Assembly (NCBI GenBank): GCA_016000085.1
Contig: JAECRT010000001.1
Location: 154,285-218,284 of the forward strand
Reading direction: 5' to 3'
DNA: 64,000 bases
From: Sphingomonadaceae bacterium
GTDB taxonomy: Bacteria > Pseudomonadota > Alphaproteobacteria > Sphingomonadales > Sphingomonadaceae
Made by a program: the position numbers and the translations under genes. The first letter of the stretch is position 1. Each line of letters starts with the position of its first letter. The notes beneath the pieces were generated by a model. It was not told the DNA's origin. It ran no database searches and worked only from the letters and a program-made list of their open reading frames with translations. Shown piece by piece: positions 21,278-31,751 of this stretch.

Positions 21278-22156
21278 ATGGAACGCTATCTCCTTCGCTA
21301 TTTTCTGGCGGTCGTCGATCAGGGAAGTTTCTCGCGCGCGGCCGCCCATTGCAACGTGTCGCAACCATCGCTGTCGGTCGGGATCGCGAAGCTGGAGAGC
21401 GCGCTGGAAACACAGCTTTTTTTCCGATCGAACCAGCGCATGCAGTTGACCCGCGCTGGCACGCGCCTGCTGGGCTATGCTCGCCGGATCGAGGCGGAGT
21501 TTAATTCCGCGCAGAGGGCGGTCGCCGAGGAAATGGGCGAGCAGAAGCTGCATTGTCGTCTGGGCGTCCTGCACAGCGTGCCCGGCGCCATCATCGCGGC
21601 GGCAATAGCGGGCCTGCCTGCCGCCGAACGCGTCGGGATCGAAATCGTCTATGGTTCCGAGCGCGACCTTGCAGGGAAACTGGATCGCGGCAGGATCGAC
21701 GTCGCCCTGTCCCTGACGGATCGGGGTGGCAGCCGTTTCATCGAACAGCCCCTGATGCAGGAAAGCTATGCGATCGCCATTGCGGCATCGCATCCCCTCG
21801 CCGATCGCGCGGAGATCGCCGCGGAAGAGATCGCCAGCGAGACGATGATCGTGCGTCGACATTGCGAGGTGCTGCCCGACACCAGCCGACATTTCACCGA
21901 GCGGGGAGTGCGCCCGCCCTTCGCGCTTCGTTGCACCAACGACGAGCGTGTGTTGCAGATGGTCGCGGTCGGGCTGGGCCTGACCGTCATGCCGACCAGC
22001 TATGTCCATCCCGGTGTCGCGCGACCGCGCCTGTCAGGCTTTACCATCAGCCGGTCCATCGGCTTCCTCTTCAGCCGTCATAGCGCCTATATTCGCGAGG
22101 ATAGTCCATCCCTGCTGTCAGGGATCGAAACCCTGCTCACCGATGGGCGCGCTTGA
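21278..22156 (+). CDS. LysR family transcriptional regulator
   Basis: MERYLLRYFLAVVDQGSFSRAAAHCNVSQPSLSVGIAKLESALETQLFFRSN. Confidence 0.93.
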   Translation: MERYLLRYFLAVVDQGSFSRAAAHCNVSQPSLSVGIAKLESALETQLFFRSNQRMQLTRAGTRLLGYARRIEAEFNSAQRAVAEEMGEQKLHCRLGVLHSVPGAIIAAAIAGLPAAERVGIEIVYGSERDLAGKLDRGRIDVALSLTDRGGSRFIEQPLMQESYAIAIAASHPLADRAEIAAEEIASETMIVRRHCEVLPDTSRHFTERGVRPPFALRCTNDERVLQMVAVGLGLTVMPTSYVHPGVARPRLSGFTISRSIGFLFSRHSAYIREDSPSLLSGIETLLTDGRA

Positions 22157-22175
22157 CCGCGCGGTCGGCTTTGGA

Positions 22176-22679
22176 TCAATCAGGAAGGGCCAAGTGCGCG
22201 GTCACGCGATCGGACCATGGGCAGACGTCGAGCGCGTCTTCGAGGCGGTCGAGCAGCCTTACCAAATCCCCCGCTTCGGCGTTCAATTCCTCGGCGCTGT
22301 CGCTCAAAGCCCTCCAGAGCGGCGCAAGCGACGCGACGAGACTATCACCCTGCGGCGTGAGCGAAAGCAGTCGACGCCGGGCGTCGGCCGGATCGCTCAT
22401 AGCGTGAATCAACCTCTCGCCTTCAAGCGCGCGCCTGGCCTGGCTGACCGAAACATGCGTGACGCTCAGCGCCTCGGCGATCTCGCCGACAGTCATCGGG
22501 CCGTTCATAATAATCTGGTTGAGGATGCCGAACCAGCGCTGCTCGAAACGAACGCCCTGTGCCGCATAGATTTGCGCCGTTTCACGATCGAGCCGTTCGG
22601 ACAGTCGGCGAATGCGTGCGCCAAGGGCTGAAGCGCCCGCCGCCCGGCTATAATCGCCCCGCCTTTCCGTCATGCCCAT
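22176..22679 (-). CDS. MarR family transcriptional regulator
   Basis: Winged-helix MarR core: LNQIIMNGPMTVGEIAEALSVTHVSVSQARRALEGERLIHAMSDPADARRRLLSLTPQG. Confidence 0.88.
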   Translation of the reverse strand: MGMTERRGDYSRAAGASALGARIRRLSERLDRETAQIYAAQGVRFEQRWFGILNQIIMNGPMTVGEIAEALSVTHVSVSQARRALEGERLIHAMSDPADARRRLLSLTPQGDSLVASLAPLWRALSDSAEELNAEAGDLVRLLDRLEDALDVCPWSDRVTAHLALPD

Positions 22680-23860
22680 GGCTCGAAAAGGAGCTTTTCG
22701 GCGATAGCCTTGATCGCAGCCTTGCTCGCTGAGGTGGCCGAAGCATTGGTGAATATCGCCACCCCAGTCTTGGAGGCAGGATTAAGATAGACCGCGGTGA
22801 ATACGCCGGGATCTCCGCCCCAATGGTTGATCCGACGCTGGTTCGGACCGCCAGATTCCATCCATCCCAGCCCCTGCCCGCTCACCCAGGACGGCAAGCC
22901 GGACGGCGCACGCATGGTCAGCATCTCCGCCTGATTGGCCGCAGTCAGTATCCGGGTGGCGCCAGCCGATCCTCCATTGGCTGCCGCAGCGACGAAGGGC
23001 ATGAAGCCTGCGATGGAAGCGCGCAGCATGCCCACCGGAAAATCGGGAAAGCCGACAGGTTCCGTGGGGACTATCCGATCATCGACAATATCGTAGGGGG
23101 TAGCCATCAACGACGCGGGGACGCCCGCGATGGTCCAGGAGATGTGCCGCATGCCAAGGGGTTCGAAGATCCGGCGTTGCGTGAACGCACGAAAATCCTC
23201 TCCCGCGACGCGCCCGCCCAGATAGCCGAGCAGCGCGTAACCGACATTGCAATAATCATAGGCTGAACCCGGCGCCGCCGGTGCAAAACTGCCTGTCGCA
23301 GAATAATGTTTCCCGCCCGGCACGAGATAGTCCGTGAGGAAAGTCCTGAGCGCCAATGGCGAATCCCGGCCCGGCGTCCGAAAATCGACTTTATAATAGG
23401 TTTCATCCGAAATGCCCGACACATGCATCAGAAGATGCCGCACCGTGATGGCGGTATCGGGATGCGCGGGGTTTACAACACTGAAATCGAGATAGCGATT
23501 GACGGGCGCGTCAAGATCGATCCGCCCCGCTTGAACCAGCATCATGATCGCCGTCGCTGTCACGACCTTGGTGACGGAGGCGAGGTGGAACATCGTGTCG
23601 GTCGTCACACGCCGATGTTGTGCGAGATTGGCAAAGCCATATCCCCGCGCCATAAGAACCTTGCCCGCCCGAGCCACCCCTATCGCCATGCCGGGGATCA
23701 TGCCTCTTTGAAGTTGCGTCTTCAAAAAGCGGTCCAATGCGTCTTCGCCCGCGCCCGCCTTCACGGCCAAGGCTGGCGTCGCCATGCCAACCATCGCGCC
23801 CACCAAAACCGCTCGCCGATTGAAAGAGAGGATTTGCGCAGGTCGATCGTAATCCGGCAT
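22670..23860 (-). CDS. Serine hydrolase of the class C beta-lactamase/family VIII esterase superfamily
   Basis: SxxK motif (HLASVTKVVTA), YCNVGY motif; Tat-like N-terminus (NRRAVLVGAMVGMATPALA). Start at ATG 23860 preferred. Confidence 0.88.
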   Translation of the reverse strand: MPDYDRPAQILSFNRRAVLVGAMVGMATPALAVKAGAGEDALDRFLKTQLQRGMIPGMAIGVARAGKVLMARGYGFANLAQHRRVTTDTMFHLASVTKVVTATAIMMLVQAGRIDLDAPVNRYLDFSVVNPAHPDTAITVRHLLMHVSGISDETYYKVDFRTPGRDSPLALRTFLTDYLVPGGKHYSATGSFAPAAPGSAYDYCNVGYALLGYLGGRVAGEDFRAFTQRRIFEPLGMRHISWTIAGVPASLMATPYDIVDDRIVPTEPVGFPDFPVGMLRASIAGFMPFVAAAANGGSAGATRILTAANQAEMLTMRAPSGLPSWVSGQGLGWMESGGPNQRRINHWGGDPGVFTAVYLNPASKTGVAIFTNASATSASKAAIKAIAEKLLFEPWA

Positions 23861-23880
23861 AGCAAGTCTCCAACCCATAT

Positions 23881-23896
23881 ATGTAGGCACTTACAT
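23881..23896. promoter_or_regulatory. Inverted repeat ATGTA-N6-TACAT, candidate MarR operator
   Basis: Located ~20 bp upstream of the esterase-marR operon start codon. Confidence 0.5.
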
Positions 23897-24063
23897 TATT
23901 AATCGCGGCAGGAAATGCCAGCGTTCATTTCACTCTGGCGTGAGAGCCGACGGTGATGCCCCACGCCAGACAGCCATTGTGCGACGATCTTCGCACGCCG
24001 CATGGCGGACAGAGGTAGAAGCTGTTACAGGCCCGGCGATAATTCACGTAGGAATTCGCAAAA

Positions 24064-24408
24064 ATGCTGGCGACGATTCAACCAAGCGCGACGTTTAAGG
24101 AAAATCTTCAACAATTACCGCCCGTCGATGGTGTGCAACGCATCGACATCGTCGACGAGAATGGCTCTGTCATCGCCAGCATCGAAAATCAGCCTGGCAA
24201 GCAAGGCTCGCTTGCGGTCTATCAATATCTCAAGCAGCTATTTGGCATGTTGGATGACAAGGCGGCCGACTACGGCCTGGCCTTGTTCGCCGAACACACA
24301 GTGGACGCGCGTAACCGCCCCGGCGCGCATCCCAATATCGACCGCTTGCTTGCGATTGTTGCTGGCGCTGCTCCACTCACTATCGAAGTCATTCCCGCCA
24401 GCCAGTGA
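24064..24408 (+). CDS. Small conserved-looking protein of unknown function (possibly DUF2322-like)
   Basis: 114 aa: DGVQRIDIVDENGSVIASIENQPGKQGSLAVYQYL..ALFAEHTVDARNRPGAHPNIDRLL. Family assignment from memory only. Confidence 0.65.
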   Translation: MLATIQPSATFKENLQQLPPVDGVQRIDIVDENGSVIASIENQPGKQGSLAVYQYLKQLFGMLDDKAADYGLALFAEHTVDARNRPGAHPNIDRLLAIVAGAAPLTIEVIPASQ

Positions 24409-24555
24409 CCCGCTGCCAGGGATCGCTCTCTTTCTCGCGAAGTTGAAGGCATGTCGTTGGCGCTACACCCCTGATTATGGTCGTCAATATGGCCGGCGAT
24501 GTTGAAGCGCGCATGATTGTCGGAAATGTCGGTCTTGGCGTGGCTTAGGCCAATA

Positions 24556-24852
24556 TCAGCCCTGAGCCTTTTTCCGGCGGGTTTCCCAACCCTTCTTTGC
24601 GGCGGCCGATCGGCTCGCGGCGCTCTGGTTCGACCCGCCGATCCGGCCGCCTTTGCGCGAGGAGGCATGACTGTCATCCTTGCCTCGACCTGACACGGAT
24701 TTGTTGCCGCCGCCCGATTCCTTGTTCACGGTCGCCCAAGCGCGGCGTTCAGCCTCTTCCCTGGACACCCCACGATCCTCATAGCCTTCCTCGATATGCT
24801 CGGCCTTGCGCTTTTGCTTGTCGGTATAGCTGGACTTGTCACCGCGAGGCAT
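24556..24852 (-). CDS. KGG-type small basic stress-related protein (often annotated plasmid stabilisation protein)
   Basis: MPRGDKSSYTDKQKRKAEHIEEGYEDRGVSREEAERRAWATVNKESGGG. Confidence 0.82.
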   Translation of the reverse strand: MPRGDKSSYTDKQKRKAEHIEEGYEDRGVSREEAERRAWATVNKESGGGNKSVSGRGKDDSHASSRKGGRIGGSNQSAASRSAAAKKGWETRRKKAQG

Positions 24853-25003
24853 GACGTTTCTCCTTTCGCTGAACTACAGCGCGCGCTTCGTCTTGCGACA
24901 ACAAGCATGGTCGCGGCCTGTTCCCATGAATGGCTTGAAACGCTTGCACTGTCCGTGGGGAAATTCCTTTCCCAATGCCTTCAGAGCACCGCCCGACGAT
25001 CGG

Positions 25004-26347
25004 CTAAAAGCTCGTCGTGAGATTGAATGATGCGTAGCGGGCCGTTGGCTTTGGCGGTGCATTGGGTGCATCACGCAGGAAATGCCCCTTGGCGAGAAGA
25101 AGCCCATTCACTTCCAGCCGCATTCGCGCGGGAAGCAGCCAATAGCGAACCCGCGCTTCGACCTGGTGGCCGGCAAAATCCCCCGATCGCGCCGTGGCAT
25201 CACGGACCCCAGTGGTCGAAAAACTGTCTTCGTCCGAAGCGAGCCACATCGCGCGGTAAACGCAGAACCAGTCCAGCCGTTTGGATGGAGTAGCCTCGAA
25301 CCGCACGCCGGGCGTGGCAATATTGGCGCGGCCAACAGCATTGTAGAGTCCCGCCGGGGCCAGGTCCGCACGGCGCATCCCAAACAACGTGTCGAACCGG
25401 CCATAGTGGCCGCCCCTTTTGTCACCGCTGGCGCGATCGAATTCGATGGACAGTCGGGGCTTCCATCTGCCTGCAAAGCTGTAACCTAAGTCAGCATGGA
25501 CGAAGGTTGCGCTGACGCTTTGAGATGACGCGTCCGGGGCGAGGCCACGACTGATATGGCCACTTTGATAGATTGCCTCCACTTCATAATCCACCGCGCC
25601 CATCGCCGGTTCGGCCATAATGCGCGCGCCGAATGTGTCGAGTGACCGGTCGCGCGTTGGTCGCCCCGGTGCATCACGCTCGCCCAGATGATAGTAGGAC
25701 AACTCGGCCATTGCGGAGCCTACAGCCTTGGTCTTGCTCACCAGTCCGCCCCACAGGACGAGATCGAAGCTTTCGCGATCAATCCTGACGGCATTGTCGC
25801 GTAGTGATGAAGCATCGTCAGGCAATCGGACCTGCGGCAGGCTGTAGATCAATGTCGCCTTGATGTCGTTATGTGCGACAACATCTACCCGCATGCCGGT
25901 ATAGCCATTGGTGGTGTTACGATAGTCATCGGCGGCGACCAGTCGCCTCGAACCCAGATTGAGCGTGAATCGCCCAGCCATAAGAGACAATTTCGTACCC
26001 TTGCCCAGCGGGTCGACAATGTCGGTCGCGATATAGGCCTGAACCAGTTCGAGTGCATTGACTTCGTTCGTGCTTATCGGCGTGCCATGGTCCGCGCCAT
26101 AAACGCGACTGTCGAACAGTTCGGCGCCCACCCTGATCGCGGCAGTGTGATATTCGGCCAGGATTTGTGTCCGGATGTTGGCCAGCCCATCGCTGCTGTC
26201 GAAACCGGCGCGCGCTTGCCCGTCGATCACTTCGTACCGCAGGCGAACACTGCCGCTGAGCTTGAACGGCGGCGACGTATCCGCAGCCTGAACCATGTTC
26301 GGGAAGGCCATCGCCAAAATGGTAAGGCAGGTGAATCGCGCAGGCAT
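25004..26347 (-). CDS. Outer-membrane alginate-export-like porin
   Basis: Signal peptide; KLSGSVRLRYEVIDGQARAG; beta-barrel-like alternation; C-terminal Phe (FNLTTSF). Confidence 0.78.
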   Translation of the reverse strand: MPARFTCLTILAMAFPNMVQAADTSPPFKLSGSVRLRYEVIDGQARAGFDSSDGLANIRTQILAEYHTAAIRVGAELFDSRVYGADHGTPISTNEVNALELVQAYIATDIVDPLGKGTKLSLMAGRFTLNLGSRRLVAADDYRNTTNGYTGMRVDVVAHNDIKATLIYSLPQVRLPDDASSLRDNAVRIDRESFDLVLWGGLVSKTKAVGSAMAELSYYHLGERDAPGRPTRDRSLDTFGARIMAEPAMGAVDYEVEAIYQSGHISRGLAPDASSQSVSATFVHADLGYSFAGRWKPRLSIEFDRASGDKRGGHYGRFDTLFGMRRADLAPAGLYNAVGRANIATPGVRFEATPSKRLDWFCVYRAMWLASDEDSFSTTGVRDATARSGDFAGHQVEARVRYWLLPARMRLEVNGLLLAKGHFLRDAPNAPPKPTARYASFNLTTSF

Positions 26348-26556
26348 GACGCGTCCTTCATAAAGACGCGATTCTTGGGCGGTTGCCTGAAGGGGGGATC
26401 GCAGCCCCCAGTTGCGCGTAAACCCAACCTTTGCTGTCTTGTCAATGCTGATGGTCAGCCGAAATTTGGCAAAAGGTTGTTGTGAATTGTCTTTGTTACT
26501 TCAGGCTGATTGCTACATTTCAGTTCCGGCGCGTCAGCCGCAGCCCGAAACACTGT

Positions 26557-29379
26557 TCATGCCTCACCGATCGATCGTTCCGGCTTGTCGCCCTCGTCAA
26601 TCATCTCTCGAACCTTGTTCGCTATGGCTTCGATCCCGAACGGTTTCGTGATGATGCGCATATCATGTTCCAGCAAACCATTGCCGATCACCGCATTTTC
26701 GGCATAGCCGGTAATGAACAGGATCTTGAGCTTGGGTCTGCACACGCGGCCAGCGTCCGCGACCTGTCGGCCGTTCATTCCCCCCGGCAAACCCACATCG
26801 GTAATCAGCAGGTCGATGCGTGCGTCGGACTGGAGTATCTTGAGGCCGGCTGGACCGTCTGCCGCTTCAATGACATGGTAGCCGCTATCGGTGAGGACGT
26901 CGACGATGAGAGAGCGGACTGACGCCTCATCATCGACGACCAGCACCGTTTCTCCATGCCCCCCACGCTCAAGATGCGTCGGTTCGGATTCCTGTTCCAC
27001 CTCGACAACCGTCCCCGCATGACGGGGGAGGTAGATGCACATGGTCGTCCCGCCGCCGACTTCGGAATAGATCCTCACCTGTCCCCCGGATTGGCGCACG
27101 AAGCCATAGATCATGGACAACCCAAGGCCCGTGCCTTCCCCCAGCGGTTTCGTCGTGAAAAAGGGGTCGAAGGCGCGTTCGATCACCTCGGGCGTCATGC
27201 CTGTTCCGGTATCGCTTACGCACAGCGAGACATATTGCCCCGGCGGCAGTTCGCGCTCGCGGCCCGTGCGATCGTCCAGCCATTTATTGGCCGTTTCGAT
27301 CGTCAGTCGCCCACCGTCCGGCATGGCGTCACGAGCGTTGATGCAAAGGTTGAGGACGGCGTTTTCCAGCTGATAGCGATCAATCTTCGTCATCCACAGG
27401 CCACCGGCACCGACAATTTCGATCTCGATCGATGGCCCCACGGTTCGGCGCAGCAGATCCTCCAGACCGGCAATCAGTCGATTTACGTTGACGGGGGTAG
27501 GATCGAGCGTCTGCCGGCGCGAAAAGGCAAGCAGCCGCTGTGTGAGCGCCGCTGCCCGTTTCGCGGCGCCTTGCGCCGTATCCAGATGCCGTTGAAGCGC
27601 CTCCAACCGATTTTGCGAAAGGCGAAGTTCCAGCAATTCGAGATTGCCCAAAATGCCAGCGAGCAGATTGTTGAAATCATGGGCGATACCACCGGTCAGT
27701 TGACCGACGGCTTCCATCTTCTGGCTCTGGCGCAACGCTTCTTCAGTGGAGGCCAGCGCTTCGGCCGCTTCGGTTTCCGCTGTGATATCACGGCCGAACA
27801 GATAGAGCATTCCGCTTTCCGGCACAGTGGTCCATGCAAAGCGACGAAGTCGATCGTTCTGGGCACGAAACACGCTTTGCGATTGAACGACAGCGGCGTC
27901 GGGACTGGCAAGCCGAGACAATCTTTTTTGCGCCGCTTCCTGTTCCTCTGCAACGAACTCCAGGATGTTGCGGCCTACGGTATCGGCTTGGCTCCATCCC
28001 AGGATGTTCGTCCATGATGGATTGACCGCGGTAATTATCCCTTCCGTTGTCGCAACCACCTTCACGATGGGGGAGATCGCCCAGATCCGCTCCCTGTCTC
28101 GGGCAAGCTGGCGTTCCTGCGTTATGTCACGCGCAACGGCGTGGATGCGGCCAGCATCCGGGACGGCATTCCAATCGAGAAGGCGGTAGCTGCCGTCGCG
28201 GCAACGATAGCGATTTTCAAAGGAGAGGGTTGTGATACCCTGGGCCAGCTTTGCGACTTCTTGCGCCGTGGTAAGCACATCTTCAGGATGGATGAAATCG
28301 GCCAGGATCTGGCCGATCATCTCGTCCGCAGCCCAGCCCAGCAGGCGCGTGGCTGAAGGATTGACCGATCGGATGATGCCGTCGAAGTCGCAGACCAGCA
28401 TGAGATCCTGACTAAGCGTCCAAAGCCGGTCCCGGTCGCGGCGTTGGGCTGACACCGCGTCGATCGTGGCCAGGGCGCCGGCGATCTGCGCCGCTATAAG
28501 TCGCGCGAAACCAAAGCTTGCCTCATCCGCCAGACGATAAGGGTTAAGAGCAAGAACCAGCGCGCCGATCGATCGCGTCTCCCCGGCCTGTTCAACGGCA
28601 AGGATCAGCGCTTCGCGTGGCGGAATTTGCCATGGTCCCGATGGCAGATCCTGACCGACACCCTCGAGCGAAATGATGACTTGCTTTTCGCCTCGTTCGA
28701 TGGCGGAAACCGGCCAGCGATCCGCATCCCCGGAGGCGGGATGTGGGCTATCCGCCAAATCGAACAATATGAGATCCGCGAAGGGAAAGTCCCGGCTTTC
28801 CCGGCCAAAATTCTGGCGAACCGCTTCCGTGACATCAAATCGACTCTGCGCCTTCAACAAACCGGCGGCCAGATCATTCAACTGCTTGATCCGCCGTTCG
28901 TTGATGACCCGGTCCGTCACCTCGCTCACGACGCACATGAGGCCTTCGACTACACCGTCATTTCCAACGAGCGGGCTATAGGAAAAGGTGTGATAGGTTT
29001 CTTCGGGATAGCCATTTCGCTCCAGGAGCAAAAGCAACTGATCGTCCCAGGTCGCCGCGCCATCCCGCATAACCGACATAACACGATCGCGGACATCCTC
29101 GAAAACTTCCTGCCACACATGCGACATCGGCATGCCCAGCGCTGTCGGATGCTTGGACCCAAGGGTCGGAATATAGGCGTCGTTATAGAAGAAGGTCAGA
29201 TCCTCCCCCCAACCAAGCCACATTTCAAAACGTGACATCAGCATGAGTCGCAGAGGCGTCTTGAGGCTCTCGGGCCATCCCGTCGGCGAACCTAGTTTCG
29301 TTGCTTCCCAATCATGCGCTCGCATGAGGGCGCTCATTTTAGAATTGCCGGGAAATGCGTCGGACAAGCGGTCGGTCAT
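26557..29379 (-). CDS. PAS-domain hybrid sensor histidine kinase with C-terminal receiver
   Basis: Multiple PAS segments; GGIAHDFNNLLAGILGNLELL; TGLGLSMIYGFVRQSGG; receiver VLVVDDEASVRSL..DLLITDVGLPG. Confidence 0.93.
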   Translation of the reverse strand: MTDRLSDAFPGNSKMSALMRAHDWEATKLGSPTGWPESLKTPLRLMLMSRFEMWLGWGEDLTFFYNDAYIPTLGSKHPTALGMPMSHVWQEVFEDVRDRVMSVMRDGAATWDDQLLLLLERNGYPEETYHTFSYSPLVGNDGVVEGLMCVVSEVTDRVINERRIKQLNDLAAGLLKAQSRFDVTEAVRQNFGRESRDFPFADLILFDLADSPHPASGDADRWPVSAIERGEKQVIISLEGVGQDLPSGPWQIPPREALILAVEQAGETRSIGALVLALNPYRLADEASFGFARLIAAQIAGALATIDAVSAQRRDRDRLWTLSQDLMLVCDFDGIIRSVNPSATRLLGWAADEMIGQILADFIHPEDVLTTAQEVAKLAQGITTLSFENRYRCRDGSYRLLDWNAVPDAGRIHAVARDITQERQLARDRERIWAISPIVKVVATTEGIITAVNPSWTNILGWSQADTVGRNILEFVAEEQEAAQKRLSRLASPDAAVVQSQSVFRAQNDRLRRFAWTTVPESGMLYLFGRDITAETEAAEALASTEEALRQSQKMEAVGQLTGGIAHDFNNLLAGILGNLELLELRLSQNRLEALQRHLDTAQGAAKRAAALTQRLLAFSRRQTLDPTPVNVNRLIAGLEDLLRRTVGPSIEIEIVGAGGLWMTKIDRYQLENAVLNLCINARDAMPDGGRLTIETANKWLDDRTGRERELPPGQYVSLCVSDTGTGMTPEVIERAFDPFFTTKPLGEGTGLGLSMIYGFVRQSGGQVRIYSEVGGGTTMCIYLPRHAGTVVEVEQESEPTHLERGGHGETVLVVDDEASVRSLIVDVLTDSGYHVIEAADGPAGLKILQSDARIDLLITDVGLPGGMNGRQVADAGRVCRPKLKILFITGYAENAVIGNGLLEHDMRIITKPFGIEAIANKVREMIDEGDKPERSIGEA

Positions 29380-29687
29380 ATTTCCCCAAAACTAACGGTC
29401 GCTGGAATAAGGCTTAGCCGTAATGCTCCTTGGAGACATAGGTTCCTGCTTGCCAAAGCGCGACCGGGCGCTCCAGCAGCCGCGTAGATCTGTTATCGGC
29501 GGGCGATGCTCTGTCAAAGAAAATCGCCATGCCCATTGCCGCGCATCACGATTCGCGCCGAAGTTCATGATACGCATGTGCCGGGGCAAAGTGGTCACCC
29601 GCACCATTATTGGCCAGGTGATGATAGTCGCGCCTGGCGGCTTGCCCAGTTCAGCTTCGTGCCACCAACGGAAGTGAAGGAGAAACC

Positions 29688-30641
29688 CTAAGACGGTCGC
29701 TTCTGCACGACAGCATCCGCCCGCTTTTCCGGTCGAATATAGATGGAGGTAAGTTCAGGGACGGCCTTCCTCATCTCCCGCTCGATCTCCTCGATCAGCT
29801 GCTCCGCCTCGCCCATGGGAAGGTCGTCCGTGAAATCGGCGCTGATGGCGACAAAGACGGCATCCGGTGCGGTATGGATGGTGCGGACATGGTTGACCGA
29901 TGTGATCTGCGGCCGTTTTTCCACTATGTCCCAGACGCGGGCGATGATGGCCGCGTCAGCGCTTTCCCCGATCAGCAGGCCTTTTGCCTCACGCGCCAGA
30001 AAAATAGCGACCCCCGCCAGAATGAGCCCGATCGCAACAGATGCGACCCCGTCGATCCTAGGGTCCGTGAAATAATGGCTTGCCCAGACGCCCAATGCCG
30101 CGAGCGCCAATCCAGCCAATGCCGCGCTGTCCTCGAACAACACGATGAACCCGGCCGGATCCTTGGATCGGCGAATGGACTGCCACCAACTGCTCGCGCC
30201 GCGTTTCCCGTCAAATTCGCGGACGGCAATGGTCCAGGACGTACCCTCTAACAGAACTGCGATAGCGAGAACCACATAGTTGATGGTCGGGTCGCGCAGC
30301 GGTTCCGGATCAGCGATGTGCAGCCACCCTTCATAGATGGACACGCCCGCGCCCACGGCGAAGATCAGAATGGCGACGACAAAGGCCCAGAAATAGAGTT
30401 CCCGACCATATCCAAAAGGATGTGCGGCATCGGGAGGCCGTTTTGCCTTGTGCTGGCCATAGAGCAGCAGGATCTGATTGCCGCTGTCGACCAGCGAGTG
30501 AACCCCTTCGGTCAGCATCGATGATGACCCGGTGATGGCGGCGGCAACGAACTTGGCTATTGCGATGCCGACATTGGCCAGCAACGCGCCATAGAGGACG
30601 ATATTTTCCTTAAAGTGGGCCGCTTGCCCCCGGTTCGTCAC
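29688..30641 (-). CDS. Cation diffusion facilitator family transporter
   Basis: SSSMLTEGVHSLVDSGNQILLLYG, AHPFGYGRELYFWAFVVAI. GTG start at 30641 preferred because the longer ORF overlaps the upstream gene. Confidence 0.9.
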   Translation of the reverse strand: MTNRGQAAHFKENIVLYGALLANVGIAIAKFVAAAITGSSSMLTEGVHSLVDSGNQILLLYGQHKAKRPPDAAHPFGYGRELYFWAFVVAILIFAVGAGVSIYEGWLHIADPEPLRDPTINYVVLAIAVLLEGTSWTIAVREFDGKRGASSWWQSIRRSKDPAGFIVLFEDSAALAGLALAALGVWASHYFTDPRIDGVASVAIGLILAGVAIFLAREAKGLLIGESADAAIIARVWDIVEKRPQITSVNHVRTIHTAPDAVFVAISADFTDDLPMGEAEQLIEEIEREMRKAVPELTSIYIRPEKRADAVVQKRPS

Positions 30642-30646
30642 GCGCC

Positions 30647-31255
30647 TTAGCCGGGATAGGGATGGGATTTTAGCAATCCAGCCAGGTGGGCGGCATTGCC
30701 CGCGACCATCTTCGCTGTCTTGGTCACCATGTCGGGGGTCTTCTCCAAATCCTTGAAATCGGTCGATCCCATCGCCTCGCCCACCCAATAGCATGCCGCA
30801 ACCGCCGGGATCGTCCAGCCGACATCATTGAGCGACTGGAAGATCTGCGCCGATGAAAAATGCGCGCCATCCTCATTACCCACGATCGCGGCGACGGCAA
30901 CCTTGCCATAGCTGGGCATTCGGCCCTGATCGTCGGTTTCCGACAGGAAGGCGTCCATGCGTTCCAGAACCCGTTTCGCCACGCTGCTGATCTGACCCAT
31001 CCAGATCGGCCCGCCGAAGATCAATATGTCATGCTCCAATATCTGCCTGCGCAGGTCCGGCCACGCATCTCCATCACCTTCGTCCGATGTCACGCCCGGC
31101 CTGATATTCAGCGCGGCAACACGGACGGTTTCGGTCAGCACCACGTCATGCTGCGAGAAGGCCTTGTTGAGGACGGCGATCATGGCGTCGGTCGACGAAA
31201 GCGCGCTACCATAGGCCTTGAGCGTGCAATTGAGGGCAAGCGCCTGGAGCGGCAT
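30647..31255 (-). CDS. Flavodoxin/NADPH-dependent FMN reductase family protein
   Basis: LNCTLKAYGSALSSTDAMI; DILIFGGPIWMGQISSVAKRVLERMD. Confidence 0.85.
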   Translation of the reverse strand: MPLQALALNCTLKAYGSALSSTDAMIAVLNKAFSQHDVVLTETVRVAALNIRPGVTSDEGDGDAWPDLRRQILEHDILIFGGPIWMGQISSVAKRVLERMDAFLSETDDQGRMPSYGKVAVAAIVGNEDGAHFSSAQIFQSLNDVGWTIPAVAACYWVGEAMGSTDFKDLEKTPDMVTKTAKMVAGNAAHLAGLLKSHPYPG

Positions 31256-31751
31256 GGCGTGTTTCCTTCCGTCTAGAAAATGGCCTGAAGCAAGAAGCCT
31301 CGCCCGATACCAGACAGAACTCTCACGCCTGCAATCGGTTCTCCCGAGCTAAAGTAAACATGACGAGCAGCTATGCTCTTGCGATCACGGCAGCGCGGAC
31401 GGGAAAAGGGTCTGGTCGCCAGCATCGGCAGCTATGGCGCGACGCTCCAGCTTGCTGGACCGATGGACATCCATGTCGCCCATCTCGCTCTGAGTTCCAT
31501 GGCGGGGCCGCTTGGTGGCAACGCCCTTCCGGCGAGCCATTCGATCAACTGATCGCTCCAAATGGCCAAGCGGTAAGCTCTCCCCTTGGACCTTCCGATA
31601 GGTTAAAACCTGTCCTGTAAGGAGCAGCGTCGAAGAATATATGGAGCGGAGGGCTCTCCTTTCCATCGGTGTCACGCTCACCTCGATAATCCCGGAAGCG
31701 ATACAGGCCCATTTTGACGCATCGGTGGGATAGCCAAGGAAGATAGCCGCC

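Noticed and set aside
31256-31751. Gap of ~500 bp between the flavodoxin-like gene and ligD, with ORFs on both strands
   Set aside because: No ORF has convincing motifs or clear ribosome binding site; possibly decayed sequence.
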